Source: Butyrivibrio sp. MC2021
GTDB taxonomy: Bacteria > Bacillota > Clostridia > Lachnospirales > Lachnospiraceae
NCBI RefSeq assembly: GCF_000621605.1
Contig: NZ_JHXX01000001.1
Location: 558,001-622,000, forward strand
Length of the DNA stretch: 64,000 nt
Reading direction: 5' to 3'
The position numbers and the translations under genes are program-made. Positions 26,220-35,376 of this stretch are shown here, one piece after another. Under the pieces are notes generated by a model that worked only from the letters and a program-made list of their open reading frames with translations, ran no database searches and had not been told where the DNA came from. Position 1 is the first letter of the stretch, and every line of letters begins with the position of its first letter.

Positions 26220-27605
26220 ATGAATAATATTTTTAAGGAGAAAAAGAAAGCAGTCTTATTAGTAGCCGCACTGGTAGCCGCCGCAGCTGTAGGCGGTATT
26301 TCCATAAGTGCCAATGCATCTGTGGCTGTCACAGCTTACACCGTGGACAAGGGATGTCTTGAAAGCCAGATCGAGGTAAACGGCACTGTAGAAAGCAATT
26401 CTCAGAAGGTCTTCTATTCCGATATCGATGCAAGGATCGGAAAAATCCATGTAAAGGAAGGAGACTTTGTAAAAAAGGGAGACGTGATCATCTCTTACGA
26501 TGCCGAAGATCTTGCGCGTCTTGAAACCATGGCAAACCTCCAGGCCCAGGCAGATCAGGGAAGCTATAACAACTCCATCCAGACCGGCAATCGCACCGCA
26601 GGGCTCTATGGCGAAGCCAAGAGGAATCTTTCCACCCTGGAAACCCAGATTGCTGAAACCCAGGCAGCCATCGAGACCACACAGAACAGTCTTACAGAAA
26701 GAAGAGCTTATTACGCTGATTTTGGAGCAAAGCTTCAGATTTCTCTCATTGACTGGGCAGAAAAGCCTGATTCAGAAGAATATGAAAATCTGCAAAAGCT
26801 CATTCAGACCAATGCCTATGAACAGCAATACGCCGCTGACATTGTTCAGCTGCAGAATCAGCTTAATTCTCTTAATCTTCAGCTTTCAAATCTCAAGGAA
26901 TTCAAGGCTGAGATGACAAGTCAGAAAGCCAGCACTGTAATGGGACTTATGACCGATGGCGCAAAAGAGCAGCTTGAGGCAGTCAGGGAAGCCAACGAGC
27001 TTTCAAGCAGCGAAAAGCTCTCCGATTATAAACTGGCAAAGGAAGGTATCAAGGCTGATTTTGACGGAATCATCACAAATATTGGCGTCATCGAAGGAAG
27101 CAGCGTACTTCGGGGCACCCAGCTTCTAACAATGAAGTCTTCATCTGATATAGTAGTTAAATGCAACGTAAACAAGTATGATATAGTAAATATTGAAGAG
27201 GGTCAGCCCGCCACTGTAAAAATCAAAAACAGTGAATACAGCGGCAAAGTTTCAAGAATCGAGAGAATGACCAAAGACTCCGGCACCGGTTCAGGCATAG
27301 GGATCGAGATAGCCCTTGATGAACCAGGAGATGACATCATTCTTGGTCTGGAAGCCAAATCCACCATCAGTACAGCTAACCTCTCCGAGGTGATTCGTAT
27401 TCCCCTGGATGCTTTAAGTGAAGATGAGGAAGGAAGCTATGTCTTTGTAGCAAAAGACGGAAAAGCTACAAAGGAATTTGTGGAATGCGGCATCCGTAAT
27501 GAAGAAATGGTGGAGATCAGATCCGGTCTTTCAGAAGGAACTCTCGTGGTATGGAAGGACACCCTTGAACTTACCGACGGTATGGGCGTAAAGGTGAATA
27601 ACTGA
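26220..27605 (+). CDS. Membrane-fusion (HlyD/MacA-like) subunit of ABC exporter
   Basis: A 461-residue adaptor with an N-terminal membrane anchor (about residues 9-34). Two half-lipoyl regions flank a long coiled coil: the first around GKIHVKEGDFVKKGDVIISY (about 78-97), the coiled coil about 100-275, and the second around KADFDGIITNIGVIEGSSV. A C-terminal beta-barrel follows, including VIRIPLDAL. In Gram-positives such proteins bridge an ABC permease and its substrate at the outer face. The start at 26220 has GAGGG upstream. The stop overlaps the next start (TGATG), so translation is coupled. Confidence 0.9.
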   Translation: MNNIFKEKKKAVLLVAALVAAAAVGGISISANASVAVTAYTVDKGCLESQIEVNGTVESNSQKVFYSDIDARIGKIHVKEGDFVKKGDVIISYDAEDLARLETMANLQAQADQGSYNNSIQTGNRTAGLYGEAKRNLSTLETQIAETQAAIETTQNSLTERRAYYADFGAKLQISLIDWAEKPDSEEYENLQKLIQTNAYEQQYAADIVQLQNQLNSLNLQLSNLKEFKAEMTSQKASTVMGLMTDGAKEQLEAVREANELSSSEKLSDYKLAKEGIKADFDGIITNIGVIEGSSVLRGTQLLTMKSSSDIVVKCNVNKYDIVNIEEGQPATVKIKNSEYSGKVSRIERMTKDSGTGSGIGIEIALDEPGDDIILGLEAKSTISTANLSEVIRIPLDALSEDEEGSYVFVAKDGKATKEFVECGIRNEEMVEIRSGLSEGTLVVWKDTLELTDGMGVKVNN

Positions 27606-28417
27606 TGTTTGTTGAAAAAGAAAAAATACTAACTGCAAAGGATCTTTCCAAAACATTTTCAAACAGTTCCGTGCAGCAGCATGTACTCAAGAATCTCAAT
27701 CTTTCAATATATAAGGGAGATTTCACTGTTATCATGGGTAACTCCGGTTCAGGAAAAAGCACTCTCCTATATGCGCTTTCCGGCATGGACCGCCCCAGCA
27801 TGGGAACAATTACATATTTTACGGATGATTCCCATACAGAGATATCTACCTATAACAATGACAAATTGGCAATGTTCAGAAGAGACCACGTGGGCTTTGT
27901 TTTTCAGCAGAACTATTTAAATGATTCAATGAGCGCACTGGATAACGTAATGATATGCGGTCTTTTGAAAAACACCGATAGAAAAGCTCTGACAAAAAAG
28001 GCAAAGGACCTCCTATCCAGCGTTGAGATAAACGAAAATGATTATCGCAAATTTCCAACACAGATGTCCGGTGGTCAGCAGCAAAGAGTTGCAGTGGTCC
28101 GTGGTGTCATCAACAGTCCCGAAGTTCTTTTTGCGGACGAGCCCACAGGAGCCCTCAATTCCCAGAACACCGAGAATGTCCTGGATATCCTGTCAAACCT
28201 CAACAATGAAGGCCAGAGCATTGTCATGGTCACACACACCATCAAGGCTGCAGAAAGAGGCAACAGGATAATATACCTGGCTGACGGAGTTATCAGCGAT
28301 GAAATAGACCTGGGTCCCTACGCCGGCGACTACAAAGATGAATCCAACCCAAATCTGGAAATATCCAAAGAGCGTCATCAGAAGCTTAAGAATTTCCTCC
28401 AGGATATGGGTTGGTAA
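27605..28417 (+). CDS. ABC transporter ATP-binding subunit, MacB/LolD type
   Basis: Cytoplasmic ATPase of 270 residues. Walker A is MGNSGSGKST, Q-loop VGFVFQQNYL, signature MSGGQQQRVAVVRG, Walker B EVLFADEPTGALN and H-loop MVTHT. The GALN D-loop and the spacing are those of exporters that pair with FtsX-type permeases (MacB, LolD, BceA). It overlaps the upstream membrane-fusion gene by one base and the permease gene follows closely. Confidence 0.95.
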   Translation: MFVEKEKILTAKDLSKTFSNSSVQQHVLKNLNLSIYKGDFTVIMGNSGSGKSTLLYALSGMDRPSMGTITYFTDDSHTEISTYNNDKLAMFRRDHVGFVFQQNYLNDSMSALDNVMICGLLKNTDRKALTKKAKDLLSSVEINENDYRKFPTQMSGGQQQRVAVVRGVINSPEVLFADEPTGALNSQNTENVLDILSNLNNEGQSIVMVTHTIKAAERGNRIIYLADGVISDEIDLGPYAGDYKDESNPNLEISKERHQKLKNFLQDMGW

Positions 28418-28455
28418 TCTCCCACTATAACAAGATTATTAGGAAGGAAAAAACC

Positions 28456-30831
28456 GTGTACCGATATTTCTTTATCGCAAAGAATAATATAAAAAAGCAG
28501 AGAAGCGACATGATAACCTTCTTTATCCTGTCCATGCTTGCTGCTCTGTTCATATTCATAAGCGCTTCTTTCCTTGCGGATACAGGGAAAGTCGTGGACA
28601 CCAACATGGAAAAGATAAACGCCGCCGATATTCTTATGATAGCGGATTACAACGAAGATCTTCTTTCAAAGGCTGAAGAGATCATTAAAGGCAATGTATA
28701 CCTGAAAAACTTTGAAGTTGAAGACTATCTTTACTGCAACTCAAAATACAGGGCCAAAGGCAGCAAAACCTGGATCGATTATCCTTTTAATCTCAGCAGC
28801 TACGAAAGAAAAGCCGAGATCCAGACCCTTAGTTGCGACGCTACCGGCCTTTCAGGAAATGAAGCCATTATCCCCATATCCTTAAGTACATCTTTTAAGA
28901 TAGGCTCTGTATTGCAGCTTAAGATCGGCGACAACATTTATGATATGAAGGTAGCAGGTTACAACGAAGATAATATCTACTGCTCTCCCATGAATATGGG
29001 AACCTATAAGACATACATTTCCGAAAAACTATATCAGGATGTTCTTTTTGAAAACCAGGTCGGAGCAAAAGAAAGCAGCTATATCAAGACCCAGATTACC
29101 GACACCGCCAAAAGAAAGCACATTGATGTAAATAAGCTGTCAGATGAGGTTGGTGACGAGTTAACTACCTGGTACAACGAATATACCAAGCTGTATCCCG
29201 AAAGATCTGTGAACCTGAATATCCTTCCGGCACCTCTTATGAAGACAGGTTCCATGATCCTTCCCCTGATCTTCGTTGCGCTGATATTTCTTTTTGCAGT
29301 GATCATACTGGTAATCGCTATAGTTATCATAAACTTCAGCGTAAAAAACTTTATCATGACCAACATGAAGAACACCGCCATTATGGAGGCCTCCGGCTAT
29401 ACAGTAAAAGAGCTTGTATTTATCCTTTTATTCCAGCTTCTTTTGGTTGCAGGCCTTGGGTCAGCCCTGGGAATCCTCCTAGGCGCACTTCTTATAGACA
29501 AGATTGGAATCCTGATTCTCATTACCCTTGGCCTTGCCTGGAATCAACCGGTAAACATTCCTGTGGTACTGCTGGTTTTCCTGAGTATTGTCCTTCTTGT
29601 CACACTGCTTACCATCCTTCTTGGCAGGGAATACAGCAGGATAAGCGTTCTGTCTGCTCTTCGCGGCGGTGTTAACACCCACAACTTTAAAAAAAATCTT
29701 TTTGCCTTTGACAAAAGTTCTTTTTCAATCCCGGTTACCCTTGCCCTTAAGGATACCTTCGGCAAATTCAGGAATCAGCTTGGCGTCATTTTTATTATGA
29801 TGATCCTTACCATTTCTACAATTGTTGCCTTTGGCATGGTTGATACTTATGGCTCCGATGAAGGAGTCCTTAAAATTGCCGGTTTTGATGTATATGATGC
29901 CTTTTTTGTTGGCGATGAAGCCATGGAATCAACGGTTGCGACCTTTAAAAGTGTCAAAAATACCCGCCGGGAAATAAGAATGGGGAATAATTTCTATTAC
30001 AAAAAGAAAAAGGAGTCCCTGACAACCAGAGCATTCTCCGACACTTCAACCATTATGGGAGGCTCTATTCTTGAAGGCCGATGGCCAAAGTACTCCAATG
30101 AGGTTCTTCTGGCGGTAAATGCCGCCAACAAGCTCGGGGTTTCCATGGGTGATGTGGTAACTGTAAAAAATGAAATGGCAGAGGAATCCTTTATTGTATG
30201 CGGCACCTGCCAGACCATGAACAATATGGGTTATATGGCCTTCATGACTCTTGAGGGCCTTGCAAAGACCACCACCCTGCCCGATACCATGAGTATCCAT
30301 GTAAACTTAAATCCCGGATATACTTTTGCGGATTTTGAAAAAGAGTTTAATGAAGTCTATCCCGATGTAACAGCCAATGATTTTGCAGAGGCATCCCGTC
30401 AGACCATAGGCCTTATTACAGGTGGCATAAAAGGTTTTGCATATTTTGTTGCGCTCCTTACTATCCTCATCGTTGCCTTTGTTGAGTCCCTTATAGTCAG
30501 GACCAATATCAACAGACAATGGAGAAATTTAGGTGTCAGCAAAGCCCTTGGCTTTACTTCAAGGCAGCTCATTGAGCAGGTCATGATATCAAATTTCCCT
30601 TCCGTAATGATCGGAGTAGCCATCGGACTTCTGCTGTCTCCTTTCCTCGGGGGCAAGCTCATGGTAACCACTATGATAATCTTCGGCTTCAAGAAGATGG
30701 ATTTCAGTATCGGTCTTTTGTCCTTCATCCTCACAGCACTTATCATCTGCGGAGTTGCCCTGGCTACTGCTGCCTTCATGGGAAGAAGGATAAAAAACCT
30801 TGATCCCGTAAAAATGATCACGGAAGAATAA
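28456..30831 (+). CDS. FtsX-type ABC permease
   Basis: Large permease of 791 residues with an FtsX-like layout: an N-terminal helix (about residues 17-39), a large extracellular domain, three helices (about 270-400), a second helix and extracellular segment, and a C-terminal block of three helices with the usual end NLDPVKMITEE. The start is GTG at 28456, chosen because AGGAAGG precedes it; a TTG at 28411 overlapping the ATPase stop is a less likely alternative. Together with the two upstream genes it forms a MacAB-like or Vex-like export pump. The substrate may be a peptide, antibiotic or lipid-like toxin; this is inferred only. Confidence 0.9.
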   Translation: MYRYFFIAKNNIKKQRSDMITFFILSMLAALFIFISASFLADTGKVVDTNMEKINAADILMIADYNEDLLSKAEEIIKGNVYLKNFEVEDYLYCNSKYRAKGSKTWIDYPFNLSSYERKAEIQTLSCDATGLSGNEAIIPISLSTSFKIGSVLQLKIGDNIYDMKVAGYNEDNIYCSPMNMGTYKTYISEKLYQDVLFENQVGAKESSYIKTQITDTAKRKHIDVNKLSDEVGDELTTWYNEYTKLYPERSVNLNILPAPLMKTGSMILPLIFVALIFLFAVIILVIAIVIINFSVKNFIMTNMKNTAIMEASGYTVKELVFILLFQLLLVAGLGSALGILLGALLIDKIGILILITLGLAWNQPVNIPVVLLVFLSIVLLVTLLTILLGREYSRISVLSALRGGVNTHNFKKNLFAFDKSSFSIPVTLALKDTFGKFRNQLGVIFIMMILTISTIVAFGMVDTYGSDEGVLKIAGFDVYDAFFVGDEAMESTVATFKSVKNTRREIRMGNNFYYKKKKESLTTRAFSDTSTIMGGSILEGRWPKYSNEVLLAVNAANKLGVSMGDVVTVKNEMAEESFIVCGTCQTMNNMGYMAFMTLEGLAKTTTLPDTMSIHVNLNPGYTFADFEKEFNEVYPDVTANDFAEASRQTIGLITGGIKGFAYFVALLTILIVAFVESLIVRTNINRQWRNLGVSKALGFTSRQLIEQVMISNFPSVMIGVAIGLLLSPFLGGKLMVTTMIIFGFKKMDFSIGLLSFILTALIICGVALATAAFMGRRIKNLDPVKMITEE

Positions 30832-30871
30832 TATGATTATGATACAATAAGCATATTGGAGATTTTTAACT

Positions 30872-31585
30872 ATGCATTATAACTGTCTTATTTTGGATGA
30901 TGAAATTGAATTGGCTAAGATGACAGCCGAGTACTTCAGGATGTTCGACGTTTCCACCGAATATGTGGACAGTGCGACATGTTGCTTTCGCTTTTTTGAA
31001 GAAGGAAATACAACAGACCTGGTCCTTCTGGATATTAACCTGGGGGACGGAACAGGTTTTGATGTCTGCAAAAAACTTCGTGAAGACATGCAGCTCCCTA
31101 TCCTGTTCATAAGCGCCAGGCAGAGCGATGATGATGTGCTGATCGCCCTGTCCATCGGGGGGGATGATTACATTAAAAAGCCCTATAGTCTCTCAGTTCT
31201 TCTTGCCAAGGTCAAGGTCAATCTAAAGAGAATCAGGCAGATGGAACAGATGGGAACCGTACCGGTTATCAGTGCCGACGAAGCTGCCACCTCTACGGAA
31301 AAGGGCTTTTTCATGGACTATCCCACCATGTCCGTTGTCATAAACGGAACTAGCATCGCTCTCAAAGCCAAGGAATATGCCCTTTTGGACTGCCTTTACA
31401 AGCACCACGATACCATAGTCAAAAAGGAAGTTCTCTTTGATGAAGTATGGGGAGATACTTTTTTCAGCGACAGCACTCTTAACGTGCACATAAGGAAACT
31501 GAGGGAAAAGATTGAGGAGAATCCCAACGAGCCAAAGCTCATCAAAACAGTTTGGGGGACGGGGTACATTCTGGAACTGCCATGA
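30872..31585 (+). CDS. OmpR-family response regulator
   Basis: A 237-residue two-domain regulator. The receiver has the acidic pair in ILDDE, the phospho-acceptor in LVLLDINLG, and the conserved Lys in YIKKPY. The C-terminal winged helix carries KEYALLDCLYK and FFSDSTLNVHIRKLREKIEE, ending KTVWGTGYIL, as in PhoB/OmpR proteins. Its gene overlaps the kinase start by ATGA. The repeats at 26110-26150 are a natural target. It should control the exporter located just upstream in the same unit. Confidence 0.95.
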   Translation: MHYNCLILDDEIELAKMTAEYFRMFDVSTEYVDSATCCFRFFEEGNTTDLVLLDINLGDGTGFDVCKKLREDMQLPILFISARQSDDDVLIALSIGGDDYIKKPYSLSVLLAKVKVNLKRIRQMEQMGTVPVISADEAATSTEKGFFMDYPTMSVVINGTSIALKAKEYALLDCLYKHHDTIVKKEVLFDEVWGDTFFSDSTLNVHIRKLREKIEENPNEPKLIKTVWGTGYILELP

Positions 31586-32910
31586 AAAGTTTAAAACGGA
31601 TTTTTATTTCTTTTACCATATTTATGCTGATCGTCATCGTCATCTTCTTCAATCTTAGTAAGGCGAACGTGATCAGCAAAAGGGATCTCGTATTCTACAA
31701 CGATCAGCTGCACCAGGTGGAGCAGGCTATTTCGGAAGGCATGAATGAGGAAGATATCGAAGCCAGATACTCATGCCATATCATCATGGCCAAAGAAATT
31801 GATGATGTGGAGCTTTCCGAACTATATGCATCCGGTGCTCTTGTTCTTGACCTTAATGTTGACGGTGACTACGTCGGCAAGGTCGCCTGGAACGACAAGC
31901 AGGAAAACTTAAACAGCATAAGAATTTCCTTTCTGAAGGCCACCATACTGCTGTGGATAGCGGTACTTGTATGTGGCTATCTTTTGATGTTCTATATGTA
32001 CTCAGCCCTTTTAAGACCAATAGAAGATCTGAAAAACTTTGCGGCCGATATTGCAAAGGGGGATCTGGATAAGTCCCTGCCCATCCGCAAGAACAACATG
32101 TTCGGAGCCTTCGTGGAAGGCTTTGATATCATGCGCGAACAGGTTAAACTCTCCATCGACAGGGAACGCCAGTCTGAGATTGCACGAAAAGAGCTGGTTC
32201 AGGGACTAAGCCACGATATCAAAACTCCTCTTGCGGTTATAAATGCAACCTGCGAGGTAATGGAACTCAAATACTCCCGAAAGCTCGCGGAAGCATCAAC
32301 TTCCCTCTCCGGCTCTGAGCGGGATGCCAGAGTCGAGGAATGCAGCGACACTCTTGATAAGATAAGAACCATCTCTTCTAAGGCTGACAGCGTAAGCTCT
32401 CTTATGAGCGACGTTATGCACGCCAACCTGGAAGAAATGGAAAAAATAGATATAAATGTCAGCGAAGAAAGCACTGTCATTTTGGAGGATAGAATAAAAA
32501 GCCTCTCGAACCTTGGAAATATCATCATCGAAAACCACATCTACCCATGCCTTGTCTATATGGACTCAAGACGTATGGAGCAGGTCATTGAAAACATAAT
32601 CGGCAATTCCGCCAAGTATGCAGGGACCGATATCAGAGTCCATTTCTCTGAGACCGAAGATATGATGATGGAAGGCGGAAAGACCGGAAGCTTCATCAAA
32701 ATAAAAATCAGCGACAGCGGCCCCGGCGTCGACAAGGACGACCTTCCACTTATCGCTGAAAAATATTATCGCGGTAAAAATACTCAGGGTAAGACCGGTT
32801 ACGGTCTTGGCCTGTACCTGTGCAAGACCTACATGAACAGGCAGGGAGGAGGCATGGAATACTACAATGATAATGGCTTCGTTGTAGAGCTGCTGCTACG
32901 AAAAGTCTGA
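31582..32910 (+). CDS. Sensor histidine kinase
   Basis: Membrane kinase of 442 residues. TM1 lies at about residues 7-24, an extracellular sensor of about 95 residues follows, TM2 lies at about 123-145, then a HAMP segment with LLRPIEDLKNFAADIAKGDL. The H-box is GLSHDIKTPL, the N-box IIGNSAKYA, and the ATP lid has DSGPGV and TGYGLGLYL. It forms a pair with the preceding OmpR regulator. The sensor is neither a short extracellular loop nor a PAS domain, so the signal may be a small molecule or the pump itself. Confidence 0.94.
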   Translation: MKSLKRIFISFTIFMLIVIVIFFNLSKANVISKRDLVFYNDQLHQVEQAISEGMNEEDIEARYSCHIIMAKEIDDVELSELYASGALVLDLNVDGDYVGKVAWNDKQENLNSIRISFLKATILLWIAVLVCGYLLMFYMYSALLRPIEDLKNFAADIAKGDLDKSLPIRKNNMFGAFVEGFDIMREQVKLSIDRERQSEIARKELVQGLSHDIKTPLAVINATCEVMELKYSRKLAEASTSLSGSERDARVEECSDTLDKIRTISSKADSVSSLMSDVMHANLEEMEKIDINVSEESTVILEDRIKSLSNLGNIIIENHIYPCLVYMDSRRMEQVIENIIGNSAKYAGTDIRVHFSETEDMMMEGGKTGSFIKIKISDSGPGVDKDDLPLIAEKYYRGKNTQGKTGYGLGLYLCKTYMNRQGGGMEYYNDNGFVVELLLRKV

Positions 32911-32915
32911 GCTTA

Positions 32916-33179
32916 TTACTCTTTTACGCCCTGGTTCTTGATCCTTACTGATATTGCTCTTAGCACGAAGCTGATGCACACTGCTGCCACTGAGATAATA
33001 AGACAGGTGTACAGCACAGGCCTAAGACGCGGCGAATACTCCTCGGGAACAAATATGCCCTCCCTGTGAAGCTTGATTGAATAATACATCCAATAGATTG
33101 TTGCTGCCAAAGCAACGATCCACAGACATATGCGGACTATCAGCAGAGCCAGCACCGCCGGTTTCATTTTCTCACGCAT
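32916..33179 (-). CDS. Small two-helix membrane protein, unknown
   Basis: An 87-residue protein with two hydrophobic helices (about residues 8-29 and 52-74) joined by a loop with several charged residues. AGGAGGAG stands upstream of the ATG, and the frame ends 5 bases from the convergent histidine-kinase stop. The TetR gene ends 23 bases upstream on the same strand, so the two may share a transcript. No family is recognised. Confidence 0.65.
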   Translation of the reverse strand: MREKMKPAVLALLIVRICLWIVALAATIYWMYYSIKLHREGIFVPEEYSPRLRPVLYTCLIISVAAVCISFVLRAISVRIKNQGVKE

Positions 33180-33202
33180 TTCTCATACTCCTCCTACTAC
33201 TC

Positions 33203-33769
33203 TTACGCTCTAAGTATAGCTACGAGCCACTCCGGATCCGGGGTGTCAAGATTCTTATCAATGGTCATCTCCTCCATGATCCCCTGGAATGCAGACCAGA
33301 AGCACATGGCAAGAAGTTTGGGATCGCCCTGACGGAAAATTCCTTCTTTCTGTCCCTTTGCTATAAGCAATGCAGTGTTCTCCACCGCACCTGTGGAGGA
33401 AGCAACCTTTCTGATCTCCTCAGGCATTCCGGCACGCCTGGCCTGAGCCATCAGCACAAACATATTTGCAACAAAGGGATCCTTCTTGGCATATTTAAAA
33501 AGTTCACCGATCATTCCCTTAAGGAAAAGATCTCCGGGTATATCCCCGTATTCTCCTGTGGCACCGGTATACTTCTGTCCCATGATGACCAGCGCCATCA
33601 GAAGTTCCTCTTTTGATTTAAAATAATGAAACATCAGGCCTGTACTCATGGGCACAGCTGCAGCTATATCACTTACCTTGGTCTCATGATACCCTTTTTC
33701 CACGAACAGCCTCAAGGCCGTCATAAGTATTGCCTGTTTTCGCTCTTCCTTCTGTTCTTCTCTCGTCAT
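33203..33769 (-). CDS. TetR-family transcriptional regulator
   Basis: A 188-residue repressor. The N-terminal helix-turn-helix reads ILMTALRLFVEKGYHETKVS followed by DIAAAVPMSTGLMFHYFKSK. The C-terminal ligand domain is all-helical and not diagnostic. The ATG has GGGGGAGAG upstream. The first 86 bases lie inside the 3' end of the preceding flavoprotein gene in another frame. It probably represses that gene and itself; a palindrome upstream of the flavoprotein start is a candidate site. Confidence 0.92.
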   Translation of the reverse strand: MTREEQKEERKQAILMTALRLFVEKGYHETKVSDIAAAVPMSTGLMFHYFKSKEELLMALVIMGQKYTGATGEYGDIPGDLFLKGMIGELFKYAKKDPFVANMFVLMAQARRAGMPEEIRKVASSTGAVENTALLIAKGQKEGIFRQGDPKLLAMCFWSAFQGIMEEMTIDKNLDTPDPEWLVAILRA

Positions 33770-35261
33770 ACTCTCCCCCTAATGACAGACTCTTTTTGTG
33801 ACATATTCTCTGGATCGCAAACTTGCCGTTGGTAACTGCTACAGGAAGTCCTCCCGGTGATGAATTCCACTGTCCGGCAAAGCAAAGGTTCTTGATGCCC
33901 TTCACTGTACCCTTTTCTCTAACCTGAGGTCCGTAAGGTGTAGTCACAAAGCTCATGTAGCTTCCGTGATAAGCGTTGCAGTAGCGCTCGTAGGTAAGCG
34001 GTGACCAGGTATCAAGGATCTCAAGGTCTCCCTTCACCTCAGGGAAAAAGCTCTCGATTCTCTCCTTAACCGCCCTGGCAAGCCTCTCCTTAGTCTCCTT
34101 ATACTCAGCAGGGCTCATAGCCTTCCAGGCAAAATAGTCATCATCCTGCTGGCAGAAATTGCTCTGAAGAACCTGTCTGTCCCCCTTAACAAAAGTCTTA
34201 TCGTACCCATATACTTTAACATACATTCTGCTAAATGTGTTGGCTCCGACCTTAATTGGATCAATATTGATAAACACTGTCTCTCCGGGATTGAAGTCCT
34301 TATTTACTGAAAAGGCCACCTGGAAGCCGCTGGTTCCGGGATATTTGGAAGGTTCCTCATAAGCCTTCTTAAAGGCCTTTGGCATATAGCTCTCATCAAG
34401 GAGCTTGCCAAAAAGGAATGAGGTATCCAGAGTTGCAATGAAATAATCTCCGGTAACAACTGTGCCGTTCTCAAGGATCATGGACTGAGCCTTCTTGTTC
34501 TTAACTACGATCTCCTTAACAGCACTGTTATAGAAGATCTTACCACCAAGCTCTTTAAAGCGCTTCTCCATTCTAAGGGACAGCTGCAGAGATCCGCCCA
34601 TGGGAATATTTCCGTTCTCATCGGCAATTGAAGCATAAGAAACAAGAAGTGAGTATGCTGTATAGTCCTTGGGAAGATAGTCGCACATCAGCTGTCTCAG
34701 CACAGGGGATTTAAAGCGTCTGCTGTATTCCTCTATGGAAACCTTGGAGAGTTCCTTCATGACGTTCATGAATTCTCCCATGGACTTGCCAAGTCTGATG
34801 TAATCACCGACAGTGAACATATCCATAGGCTTATCTGCCGGCATAAGGCAGCTCTTGGAATCCTCCACATACTGTATGAACTTATCAATCTCTTCCTTGT
34901 CCTCAGGAGAAATAGCTGTCAGCTCACTTCTTGTTCTCTCAAGATCCTTGTAAAGAGTAGCTCTCTGACCATCGACACAGGAGGTGTAAAAAGAATCAAG
35001 GTCAGCATACTGTGTATCATCGGAAAGGCCCCCAACAGTCTTCCAAACATCATAGAGTTCAGTTCCCTTCCTGGTTCCTGTGAGCCAGTGGATGCAGTTG
35101 TCGATATGATAACCGCCTCTGTTCCAGCCGATGCACTCGCCCCCGGGAATGGAATTCTTCTCATAGATTTCTGCCTCAAGTCCCGCTATACGTGCATAGA
35201 TACCTGCTGAAAGTCCTGCAACTCCACCACCGATGATCACTACTTTGTTAAATTTCTTCAT
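33684..35261 (-). CDS. Phytoene-desaturase-like FAD-dependent oxidoreductase
   Basis: Flavoprotein of 525 residues related to carotenoid desaturases/isomerases and CrtI-like amine oxidoreductases. The N-terminal dinucleotide fold is VVIIGGGVAGLSAGIYARIA with EIYEKNSIPGG, and the C-terminal block is LCFAGQWNSSPGGLPVAVTN followed by GKFAIQRI. No carotenoid genes are nearby; in gut anaerobes such enzymes may reduce unsaturated fatty acids or other lipids. The natural end is expected near RICHKK. The last 35 or so residues read through the TetR start in another frame, possibly because of a one-base change in an A-run. The ATG follows GGAGGCG. Confidence 0.88.
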   Translation of the reverse strand: MKKFNKVVIIGGGVAGLSAGIYARIAGLEAEIYEKNSIPGGECIGWNRGGYHIDNCIHWLTGTRKGTELYDVWKTVGGLSDDTQYADLDSFYTSCVDGQRATLYKDLERTRSELTAISPEDKEEIDKFIQYVEDSKSCLMPADKPMDMFTVGDYIRLGKSMGEFMNVMKELSKVSIEEYSRRFKSPVLRQLMCDYLPKDYTAYSLLVSYASIADENGNIPMGGSLQLSLRMEKRFKELGGKIFYNSAVKEIVVKNKKAQSMILENGTVVTGDYFIATLDTSFLFGKLLDESYMPKAFKKAYEEPSKYPGTSGFQVAFSVNKDFNPGETVFINIDPIKVGANTFSRMYVKVYGYDKTFVKGDRQVLQSNFCQQDDDYFAWKAMSPAEYKETKERLARAVKERIESFFPEVKGDLEILDTWSPLTYERYCNAYHGSYMSFVTTPYGPQVREKGTVKGIKNLCFAGQWNSSPGGLPVAVTNGKFAIQRICHKKSLSLGGEYDERRTEGRAKTGNTYDGLEAVRGKRVS

Positions 35262-35299
35262 ACCGCGCCTCCGAGATTATTTATTGAATTTTATTTCAT

Positions 35300-35313
35300 T
35301 GAATGCTCATTCA
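35300..35313. promoter_or_regulatory. Candidate TetR operator
   Basis: TGAATG (35300-35305), CT, CATTCA (35308-35313) is a perfect 6-bp palindrome 39 bases upstream of the flavoprotein start. Outer ATTGAAT (35283-35289) and ATTCAAT (35324-35330) give a second, wider symmetry. This is a likely site for the TetR protein encoded downstream. Confidence 0.5.
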
Positions 35314-35376
35314 TTGATTACATATTCAATATAATTAATAATCCCGGATATGTCAACAGTTTTTCTTAAAGATTTT

